Source: a virus. From it: 43,819 nt of DNA. Positions 7,035 to 11,979 of the stretch are shown piece by piece. Made by a program: the position numbers and the translations under genes. The stretch covers positions 1 to 43,819 of IMG/VR virus record IMGVR_UViG_3300046820_000486; one strand, 5' to 3'. How positions within the stretch are numbered: position 1 is the first letter of the stretch; every line of letters begins with the position of its first letter. The notes under the pieces were generated by a model. The model searched no databases. It was not told the DNA's origin and was given only the letters and a program-made list of their open reading frames with translations.

Positions 7035-7981
7035 TTTGAACTATCAATTGGAATCCTGCAGTCTCCGTATGCCTACGGTGCTTTACTACAACTGCTCACC
7101 CTTGGGAAGTGAGTTATGGTGCATTAACAATGAGAAGACTGATTACCTTCTCTGTACCGTTTAGCAGGTTGAAGCTCTATTCTCCACACCTAGTCTGTGA
7201 CTATACAGTGGCTGGTTGTTAACAATGCCGCATCTGTGAATAGATTTTCGAATGAGCATTAACAAAGGTAGTTTCACTTCGCATTATATCTACCTTAAAC
7301 CCCGCTTCTAGAGTTAAGCAGTTTGTCTTCATGCTTAGGAATACGACGAATATCACGTCCTTTCTATTGGTACTCTCACAAGGTTGCAACCCTTAACATC
7401 TTTACCATATTCGTCACTGTCTAAAAGACTAACGCGGAAAGAACTATACTACCTGCAATTGGATGAGAGTAAAAAAACTACTAATACTCGTTACAAGTAT
7501 ATAGCAATAGGATGAATTCCCGTAGAATTTGATACAAACCATACCTATGTTAATATTAGGTTAATTAGCTCACCGTTGTGAGGGTTTACGGGAATTCAAA
7601 AAGAGAAGTCCCAACAGAGTATAGAAACCGAAACTATACACTATGTTTAATTAAAAACACTCTGCTGGGACTAATATGTTGATAATCAATCAGTTGAGTC
7701 GTGGATGATTACAGAAACGCGGGGAATCATATCTACTTCTACCTTCTGCTCTATATAAGCATTAAGAAGAGTAACACAATGAGTCTCTAATAGGACAGTA
7801 CGCTTAACTGTATGTATGAGATAGTAGGTAATCATAATAATGAGAGTAGTATTATTGGTTAACTATATGCTATACTCTAAACGTTGTTACTTGTGTGTGT
7901 TTTCAGTGGGTTGTCACAATGTAGAGAGTACCCATAGGGGAGGGCACTCTCACACACTGTAACATTCTCACTGTCAATCAC
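7035..7981 (-). ncRNA. Candidate large structured non-coding RNA (~0.95 kb), strand unproven
   Basis: No convincing gene in 947 bp, but inverted repeats follow one another across the whole interval. Stems: 7065-7069/7074-7078; 7095-7099/7109-7113; 7132-7137/7147-7152; 7191-7195/7199-7203 inside 7184-7187/7208-7211; 7265-7271/7290-7296; 7345-7353/7407-7415 enclosing 7380-7383/7391-7394; 7484-7488/7496-7500; 7513-7524/7587-7598 (12 bp) enclosing 7543-7547/7557-7561 and 7569-7573/7578-7582; 7607-7620/7659-7672; 7705-7710/7725-7730; 7795-7799/7807-7811; 7836-7841/7851-7856; and 7885-7890 plus 7893-7899 with 7951-7957 plus 7959-7964. In the 7607/7672 stem the only mismatch (7614 against 7665) becomes a G-U pair on the minus strand, and the 7345/7415 stem gains two G-U pairs there. 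Three other stems favour plus, so orientation rests on minus-strand neighbours. The size recalls ornate phage RNAs such as GOLLD or ROOL; I do not claim identity. Confidence 0.5.
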
Positions 7982-8470
7982 TTACAAATCGTCAACGTTG
8001 TCAGCGTTTGTAGTTTCTTCTACCTTTTCAGGTGTAGAATCACCTTCGGTCACAACAGTTTTACCTATTGCACCACCAACAGTTGCACTGTTTCTACGTG
8101 TAAACAAGTCACCAATGCTTTCATTAGCGATCTTTGCAGCGATAGCATTCTTCAAAGTGTCATCTTGTACACTCTTCATAATACTCTCTGCTTTCAACAT
8201 TGCTAATTGGTCGATTACCAACTTGTTATTTGGGGTGATATTGTATGTAACAACGTCACCAACCCAATTGTTTTCAAACAATAATGGGCACGTAATCTCT
8301 TTACCGTTGTACATAACGGGTTCGGAAGTCTCGCGATAGTTATCACCTTTAATCGCCTTTAATGCGTCAAGCTCTGTACTTGTAGCATCTACAACATAGT
8401 ACTTCCATACGATGTTTCCGGTTCCTTTCTTACGGTAGAACTCCTGACCTTTGATTTGAACTGCTTTCAT
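7982..8470 (-). CDS. Possible ssDNA-binding-type protein with acidic tail (162 aa)
   Basis: MKAVQIKGQEFYRKKGTGNIVWKYYVVDATSTELDALK gives strand, Tyr-rich strand, helix. An SEPVMYNGKEITCPLLF strand pair, a helical NKLVIDQLAMLKAESIMKSVQ segment and an extended Thr/Glu-rich tail ending NADNVDDL follow. The layout (beta core, helix, disordered acidic tail with a hydrophobic tip) resembles SSB-like phage replication proteins and matches the 8768-9244 protein, which ends SVDDL. Binding of ssDNA and recruitment of partners through the tail is a plausible inference, not shown. It lacks the fixed-distance 12-bp cassette element of its right-hand neighbours; the nearest degenerate copy is about 70 bp upstream. 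Confidence 0.7.
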   Translation of the reverse strand: MKAVQIKGQEFYRKKGTGNIVWKYYVVDATSTELDALKAIKGDNYRETSEPVMYNGKEITCPLLFENNWVGDVVTYNITPNNKLVIDQLAMLKAESIMKSVQDDTLKNAIAAKIANESIGDLFTRRNSATVGGAIGKTVVTEGDSTPEKVEETTNADNVDDL

Positions 8471-8767
8471 TTCGTTCAGTTTTTAGTTATTAAATTGTTT
8501 TACTTGTTACACTTGCAGTTAGTACCCTGCAAGCAGTCCATTAGGGAAAACCTATTTCCACACAAAAAACGAGTACCACGACAACCAAACACGCAACTCT
8601 AACTATCTAATTAGAAAGAGTAGTACTATTACACTGTTGCAACCTTTACACCGTATTAAGGTTTCAAGGTCGTCACCACGTGCACAAACAATTAGGGTTT
8701 ACCTATTTACAAACAAAAAACATAGAATCAAAATAAAAGTGTGCACCCCCTAAGGGGTGCTACACTA
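8471..8767. repeat. Non-coding interval with two copies of a 33-bp imperfect repeat
   Basis: No gene is seen. Two direct repeats of about 33 bp lie near 8539-8571 and 8690-8722. On the minus strand both read GTTTTTTGT, then AAATAGGT, then CCCTAAT with small differences. The CCCTAAT part is the core of the 12-bp cassette element found further right, so these may be regulatory sites or degenerate cassettes. A terminator at 8731-8765 closes the gene to the right. Confidence 0.6.
8731..8765 (-). terminator. Intrinsic terminator after the 8768-9244 gene
   Basis: Minus strand GCACCCC pairs with GGGGTGC, extended by GTGT/ACAC across a one-base bulge, then TTTTATTTT. It begins 2 bp after the TAA stop. 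Confidence 0.85.
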
Positions 8768-9244
8768 TTACAAATCATCCACACTCTTCTCCGTTTCTAC
8801 CGCAGGTTCGTTCAGCGCTTCTGCACTGTCTCCGCGACGCTCCTTCTCAATCATATCAAGCATGAGTTGCTTTGATTGTTCAAGGAATCCTTGATACGCA
8901 AATTGCGCAAATCCTGTTGCACCGATAGCGCTGTTCTCGCTTAACAACGATGTCAAGATTTCGAGATTGCATTTGGTGTACCAAGAGTGACGATTGGTAG
9001 TTGGGTTAGGTTTCATACTGCGCTTGATAATCGCAATGTCTCCTAATCTCTTTTCAGAGCGATAGATTGGTGTACCTTCGTCAATGACCGCCCAATCTTT
9101 TCCGTCTTCGTCAGTACCCAAATCGAGACGATATTGTTCGACTTGTTCTGCTGACATTCCGCTAATCTTGTAGTAGTAGCGATAACTTGTAGTGCCTTGT
9201 GCATCCCGCACAATGCGCTCATTCTTGAATTTTAATTTAAACAT
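8768..9244 (-). CDS. Possible ssDNA-binding-type protein, SVDDL tail (158 aa)
   Basis: The open frame continues to 9343 through a terminator and leader, so the ATG at 9244 (MFKLKFKNERIVRDAQG) is the true start; the 12-bp element ends 9 bp upstream. TTSYRYYYKISGMSAEQVEQYR is followed by DEGTPIYRSEKRLGDIAIIKRS, then helices (NLEILTSLLSE; FAQFAYQGFLEQSKQLMLDMIEKERR) and an acidic tail ending SVDDL. The order of elements parallels the 7982-8470 protein (Tyr-rich strand, Ser/Thr-led helix, GxPxY strand, acidic DDL tail), suggesting divergent paralogues. An ssDNA-binding role is a guess. Base composition is visibly more GC-rich than in the structural genes. Confidence 0.7.
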   Translation of the reverse strand: MFKLKFKNERIVRDAQGTTSYRYYYKISGMSAEQVEQYRLDLGTDEDGKDWAVIDEGTPIYRSEKRLGDIAIIKRSMKPNPTTNRHSWYTKCNLEILTSLLSENSAIGATGFAQFAYQGFLEQSKQLMLDMIEKERRGDSAEALNEPAVETEKSVDDL

Positions 9245-9306
9245 AGCACACTTATTAGGGTTTTTAATTATGAGTAGTAGCATAGAGACGGAGTTATCAC
9301 ACCCCC

Positions 9307-9337
9307 GAAAAAAGGGTAAACACCCCCGAAGGGGTGT
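9307..9337 (-). terminator. Hairpin terminator after the AT-hook gene
   Basis: Minus strand ACACCCC pairs with GGGGTGT around a TTC-type loop (9320-9337). TTACCC and a TTTTTT run follow. It begins 5 bp after the stop codon. Confidence 0.7.
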
Positions 9338-9342
9338 ATACA

Positions 9343-9618
9343 CTATTTGCGTGGTCTTCCGCGTTTAACCTGTTTTACCGCACGTTTCGGTTTCGCAGGT
9401 TGTAACTCGTTCAACGCACGTTGATATTCCGCAAGGATACCACGCATTGTAGATAGACCTTTTGCGTGTGACTCTAATGAGTAAGAGTCCGTTGATTCAC
9501 CTAATGCTTTACGAATGAAGTCTTGTTCTGATTGAGCAATCTTATTCGTATAATAGGTGATTTGTGCTGTGAGCGTCGCTACTCCCGTAGCAATCATCTC
9601 GTTAATGATGTTTTTCAT
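9343..9618 (-). CDS. Small DNA-binding protein with C-terminal AT-hook-like motif (91 aa)
   Basis: Residues 1-72 are helical (MKNIINEMIATGVATLTAQITYY; LSTMRGILAEYQRALNELQ), probably a dimerising coiled coil. The last about 17 residues are strongly basic and end KRGRPRK, the core of the AT-hook (RGRP) that inserts in the minor groove of AT-rich DNA. This suggests a small nucleoid-type or regulatory protein acting on the AT-rich phage or host genome. It is one of the single-gene cassettes (12-bp element 18 nt upstream, hairpin after the stop). The motif is short, so DNA binding is likely but unproven. Confidence 0.75.
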   Translation of the reverse strand: MKNIINEMIATGVATLTAQITYYTNKIAQSEQDFIRKALGESTDSYSLESHAKGLSTMRGILAEYQRALNELQPAKPKRAVKQVKRGRPRK

Positions 9619-9692
9619 TAGTGTATAATTTGAGTAATTAGGGTTTTTCCTTATTTTACTGGTGTTTCACCGATGGACAAATCGCACTTGAT

Positions 9693-9737
9693 AAAAAAAA
9701 CAAGACACCCAATTAAGGGTATCTTGCTTGTTTTTTT
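9693..9737 (-). terminator. Strong intrinsic terminator, possibly bidirectional
   Basis: 9701-9710 pairs with 9717-9726. The single C/A mismatch on plus is a G-U pair on minus. T tracts flank both sides: 9693-9700 read on minus and 9731-9737 read on plus. It ends the 9752-10057 gene. Confidence 0.85.
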
Positions 9738-9751
9738 AGACCTGATCCGCA

Positions 9752-10057
9752 TTACATGCTCCACGAATCATCACAAGGTCCGTTGCTCACAACGGTCTCC
9801 CCGGAGTTTCTTGCAATCGTTTGCGCTTCACGCAATTGCAGATACAGGAATTGATTAATAATGATCGCTTTGAAATCTTTCAAAGGATCGGTTGATTGAC
9901 CATTAGCGATAGGCACCAACTCGTCTAATAATTGAGACGCGCATTGCTGAACACCAATGGTTTTGAAATTAGAGTTGATTAACAACTCATTTAATAAAGC
10001 TACATCTATCGATACAGCTTCTCTACCCGCGCAGGATAAGATCGGTTTTGTTTGCAT
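9752..10057 (-). CDS. Hypothetical early cassette protein (101 aa)
   Basis: MQTKPILSCAGREAVSIDVALLNELLINSNFKTIG, then helical QQCASQLLDELVPIANG and DFKAIIINQFLYLQLREAQTIARNSGE. Unrecognised, soluble, no metal motif. The 12-bp element ends 17 nt before the ATG and TATACACT directly precedes it, which fixes this start. A strong terminator follows. Likely an early host-takeover or regulatory protein by position; no functional evidence. Confidence 0.75.
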   Translation of the reverse strand: MQTKPILSCAGREAVSIDVALLNELLINSNFKTIGVQQCASQLLDELVPIANGQSTDPLKDFKAIIINQFLYLQLREAQTIARNSGETVVSNGPCDDSWSM

Positions 10058-10100
10058 AGTGTATAATTAAATTCATTAGGGTTTTTAATAGTAGTAAAAG

Positions 10101-10117
10101 AGAGTGCATTAGCACTC
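10101..10117 (-). terminator. Hairpin overlapping a stop codon
   Basis: GAGTGC (10102-10107) pairs with GCACTC (10112-10117). The TAA stop at 10109-10111 lies in the loop. Minus-strand continuation is CTCTTTTAC, a weak U tract. Confidence 0.6.
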
Positions 10118-10303
10118 CCTATTACGTTTCATCAACAGTAATGTCAATGCCAGCGAGATTCCAAACAACGCGGAGTCTGTCGCGTCATGTAACACATCGT
10201 CGTACATTTCAGGTGATATCGGTATACCGAATAACATTTCCTGTTTCATGTTAATGTTCTTTAACAGTTCAGCACGCTCTGATGGTGATAAGATTGTTTC
10301 CAT
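10109..10303 (-). CDS. Small membrane-anchored cassette protein (64 aa)
   Basis: Starts at METILSPSERAELLKNINMKQEML. The frame could extend to 10384, but that would read through the 12-bp element, which ends 16 nt before this ATG. The C-terminal ALFGISLALTLLLMKRNREC is a short hydrophobic helix closed by basic residues, consistent with a tail anchor or a membrane-associated helix. The stop lies inside a hairpin. Function unknown; a small early membrane protein could act in exclusion of other phages (inference). Confidence 0.7.
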   Translation of the reverse strand: METILSPSERAELLKNINMKQEMLFGIPISPEMYDDVLHDATDSALFGISLALTLLLMKRNREC

Positions 10304-10336
10304 ATATGTAGTTATAGTGATTAGGGTTTTTCTAAT

Positions 10337-10364
10337 TAAAACAAAAAGCACCCCGAAGGGTGCC
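10337..10364 (-). terminator. Intrinsic terminator after the 10385-10600 gene
   Basis: Minus strand GCACCC pairs with GGGTGC around a TTCG-containing loop, followed by TTTTTGTTTT. A canonical, strong terminator. Confidence 0.85.
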
Positions 10365-10384
10365 TCTCGCACACATATGAACAA

Positions 10385-10600
10385 CTAATGTTTTGGATAA
10401 CGATAGCGTTCGTCAAATTCTGCGGTTATTACCGCTGCGATAAGCAGCGATATAAACAGACTAAAGAAGCAATACGCATAAGAATGCGTCATCTGATGGA
10501 TTGTGAATGGTGTTATGATACTGAGTACCAAGACACCGATTAGGTGTGTTCCCACGACACTCGCGAGGAATACACCAATGTTTTCTAATGTTCTTTTCAT
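10385..10600 (-). CDS. Two-helix small membrane protein (71 aa)
   Basis: MKRTLENIGVFLASVVGTHLIGVLVLSIITPF gives one membrane helix and SYAYCFFSLFISLLIAAVITAEF a second, with a short polar loop and a basic tail (DERYRYPKH). A hairpin-like inner-membrane protein of 71 residues. The 12-bp element ends 17 nt before the ATG, and a strong terminator lies 20 bp after the stop. The frame at 10461-10643 is a shadow. The size is holin-like, but its place among early-type leftward cassettes argues instead for an early membrane function such as superinfection exclusion. Unproven. Confidence 0.75.
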   Translation of the reverse strand: MKRTLENIGVFLASVVGTHLIGVLVLSIITPFTIHQMTHSYAYCFFSLFISLLIAAVITAEFDERYRYPKH

Positions 10601-10641
10601 GTTGTGTATTTGAATTAATTAGGGTTTTTCTTCTTAATAAC

Positions 10642-10670
10642 AATGAACCCCCTTAAAAAGGGAGTTCATC
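10642..10670 (-). terminator. Hairpin encoding the DELPF tail and spanning the stop
   Basis: TGAAC (10644-10648) pairs with GTTCA (10664-10668), extended by CCC/GGG. The final codons (D-E-L-P-F) and the TAA stop of the 10653 gene are inside the hairpin. Only a weak U-rich tail follows. Confidence 0.6.
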
Positions 10671-10844
10671 AATGGTATCGACGTCCGGATCATACGGTGA
10701 GTGCACCGTAGAACCGCAATCAGCGCAGACTTCAACGTCTGCGTATTCGACGTCAATAGTCTCAGGAGAATATCCTGTTAAGAAACCAACAACAACTGTT
10801 GTTGTTTCTGTGCACCCGCAGGTGCAAGAATGCATTTTATTCAT
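10653..10844 (-). CDS. Zinc-binding small protein with DELPF tail (63 aa)
   Basis: MNKMHSCTCGCTETTTVVV contains C-x-C-x-C and a second pair CADCGSTVHSP, together a likely zinc-ribbon. The C-terminus is acidic and ends DVDTIDELPF, close to the bacterial SSB tip (acidic then D-x-[IL]-P-F) that recruits replication and repair partners. However, these codons lie in a hairpin that also spans the stop, so RNA structure could equally have shaped the sequence. Cassette layout: 12-bp element 18 nt upstream. It could be a zinc adaptor binding host SSB partners. This is inference. Confidence 0.75.
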   Translation of the reverse strand: MNKMHSCTCGCTETTTVVVGFLTGYSPETIDVEYADVEVCADCGSTVHSPYDPDVDTIDELPF

Positions 10845-10894
10845 ATGTGTAGAATTTAAACTATTAGGGTTTTTATCTCTTAACCCCGAAGGGT

Positions 10895-10922
10895 GATGAT
10901 CCCCCTAGAAAGGGAGATCATC
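10895..10922 (-). terminator. Hairpin encoding the DDLPF tail and spanning the stop
   Basis: GATGATC (10895-10901) pairs with GATCATC (10916-10922). The codons for D-D-L-P-F and the TAG stop are within the stem-loop. A second short CCC/GGG hairpin follows before the next cassette element. Confidence 0.6.
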
Positions 10923-11135
10923 TTCTTCTGTGCGTTCAGATGGTGTATACACCACAGGGTTCACAGGGTTGCCGTAAAACTCTTTACATTCTGGATTTAA
11001 ACAGAATGTTTCGGTCTCGGTCTCGACGTCGAATGAATCCACTGATCCTCCGTCATCGTAGCATGGTACCATACGTGTGCTTTCGAACACATCTAAAAAG
11101 TTACCACAGCACTCGCATTTTTGTTCTTGTTGCAT
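10905..11135 (-). CDS. Zinc-ribbon protein with DDLPF tail (76 aa)
   Basis: The open frame reaches 11237, but MQQEQKCECCGNFLDVFEST at 11135 is the correct start because the 12-bp element ends 16 nt before it. C-x-C-C and a later CLNPECKEF give a four-Cys zinc-ribbon. An acidic tail ends RTEEDDLPF, essentially the bacterial SSB C-terminal tip. With the 10653-10844 protein it forms a pair of zinc-ribbon plus SSB-tip proteins. It is the first gene of the leftward cassette array, bordering the divergent control region. Function unknown; binding to SSB-interacting host proteins is a testable idea. Confidence 0.75.
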   Translation of the reverse strand: MQQEQKCECCGNFLDVFESTRMVPCYDDGGSVDSFDVETETETFCLNPECKEFYGNPVNPVVYTPSERTEEDDLPF

Positions 11136-11163
11136 ATGTGTTATTAAGATCATTAGGGTTTTT

Positions 11164-11458
11164 CGAGGGGGGTACCCCCGAGTCGCGCAAGTGGTGGGGA
11201 TCGTTTCATATACCACCCCACACATTCTCTCCTCCATTACGTAATAACCCCCGGGGTACGCGTGCTACCAGATGTACCCGGGGTAACTTGTCATATAAGT
11301 ACCAAAATACCATTATAATGGGTGGTATAATACCAGTTGGTATAAATTGATGTACCCGTTGAGGTATGATTGTGTATGTTATAGTAGACATTATACCCCG
11401 AAAGGTATGTTAATGCATAGTATATCATACAGTATATTGATTATCCAAATTATGCTTT
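11164..11458. promoter_or_regulatory. Divergent control region rich in dyads
   Basis: No credible gene. Palindromes: ATTACGTAAT (11236-11245), ACCCCCGGGGT (11247-11257), TACCCGGGGTA (11275-11285), CCATTATAATGG (11310-11321), GGTATAATACC (11324-11334), and hairpin ATACC/GGTAT (11393-11397/11404-11408). GGTAT/ATACC half-sites recur across about 90 bp. The region separates leftward early-type cassettes from the rightward structural genes. It may hold operators, an origin or a switch; the sequence does not say which. Confidence 0.6.
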
Positions 11459-11499
11459 TATATTTGTAGATGTCTTCGTACTTTTGTATATTATAGTAT
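11459..11499 (+). promoter_or_regulatory. Rightward promoter with TAnnTTTG boxes
   Basis: TATATTTG (11459-11466) and TACTTTTG (11479-11486) both match the Bacteroidota -7 box. The stretch TTTTGTATATTATAGTAT (11482-11499) recurs exactly at 21826-21843, each time ending at a start codon. Confidence 0.6.
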
Positions 11500-11952
11500 A
11501 TGTCGAACAATCCTTTTTTAATAGCGTCAGGTAGAGTTCAACCAGCACCGGCACCAACACCACCGAACCCTAGTGTTCCGAAAGTTGTGATATTGGATCC
11601 GTTTGCTGAAGGTGTTACAAGTTATGCTCTTTCATGGGATCAGTTAACTGCTTTAGAAACTGTGTTTATTGTTTCTAATGTTACAACAATAGGTGTGGGT
11701 GGAGTAACTATATACCTACCAGCGGTTTCATCAAATCAGTCTGGTACCAAGATTACAATACAGTCAATGAGTGTGGATAATGTAGAAGTTGAACCTGGAG
11801 CAGGTTCTCAAGTAAATGGTAGCCCTACATATTCACAAACAATCAAACCTGCAAATGGAGCACCTACTGGTGTTATAACAAGTGTTACATATATTGCGGA
11901 TGGTCAATTGACTCCACAATGGTATACGATATATAACTTTTTTAAAATTTAG
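11500..11952 (+). CDS. Tail-associated structural protein (150 aa)
   Basis: Pro-rich N-terminus (PAPAPTPPNPSVP) followed by an all-beta domain (VFIVSNVTTIGVGGVTIYLPAVSSNQ; GTKITIQSMSVDNVEVEPGAGSQV). The block reading beta-xLPx-G-beta-V-P resembles one in the C-terminal half of the 467-aa fibre protein at 14792, about residues 300-350. Both would be small beta-sandwich modules of tail or appendage proteins. First gene of the rightward structural run, directly at a strong promoter-like element. Not assigned to a named family. Confidence 0.7.
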   Translation: MSNNPFLIASGRVQPAPAPTPPNPSVPKVVILDPFAEGVTSYALSWDQLTALETVFIVSNVTTIGVGGVTIYLPAVSSNQSGTKITIQSMSVDNVEVEPGAGSQVNGSPTYSQTIKPANGAPTGVITSVTYIADGQLTPQWYTIYNFFKI

Positions 11953-11979
11953 ACAACCCTTAAAAAATAAAAATAGAAA

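Larger units (their letters stand above)
9254..11163 (-). repeat. Seven exact copies of ATTAGGGTTTTT, one per gene
   Basis: Exact 12-bp copies at 9254-9265, 9637-9648, 10075-10086, 10320-10331, 10618-10629, 10863-10874 and 11152-11163 (degenerate copies at 8540-8551 and 8691-8702). Read on the coding strand (AAAAACCCTAAT) each precedes one leftward gene. The gap to the start codon is 16, 17, 16, 17, 18 and 18 nt for six genes and 9 nt for the gene at 9244. A second weak motif (TACAC or ACAC) sits just before most ATGs. No TAnnTTTG box is present in these gaps. Likely a phage-specific promoter with a very short leader, or a translation-enhancing leader. Confidence 0.85.

Noticed and set aside
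7380-7394. tRNA T-arm-like hairpin (AAGG, 7-base loop, CCTT)
   Set aside because: The loop reads TTGCAAC and lacks the TTCRA pattern. No acceptor stem, D-arm or anticodon arm can be placed around it.
9254-11163. TTAGGG-containing repeats as telomere-like sequence
   Set aside because: Copies are dispersed singly at fixed distances from start codons and never in tandem, so the likeness to telomere repeats is coincidental.
10940-11350. 136-codon rightward open frame across the control region
   Set aside because: Antisense to the zinc-ribbon gene and running through palindromes and the 12-bp element; low-complexity, Arg/Ser-rich product without domain character.
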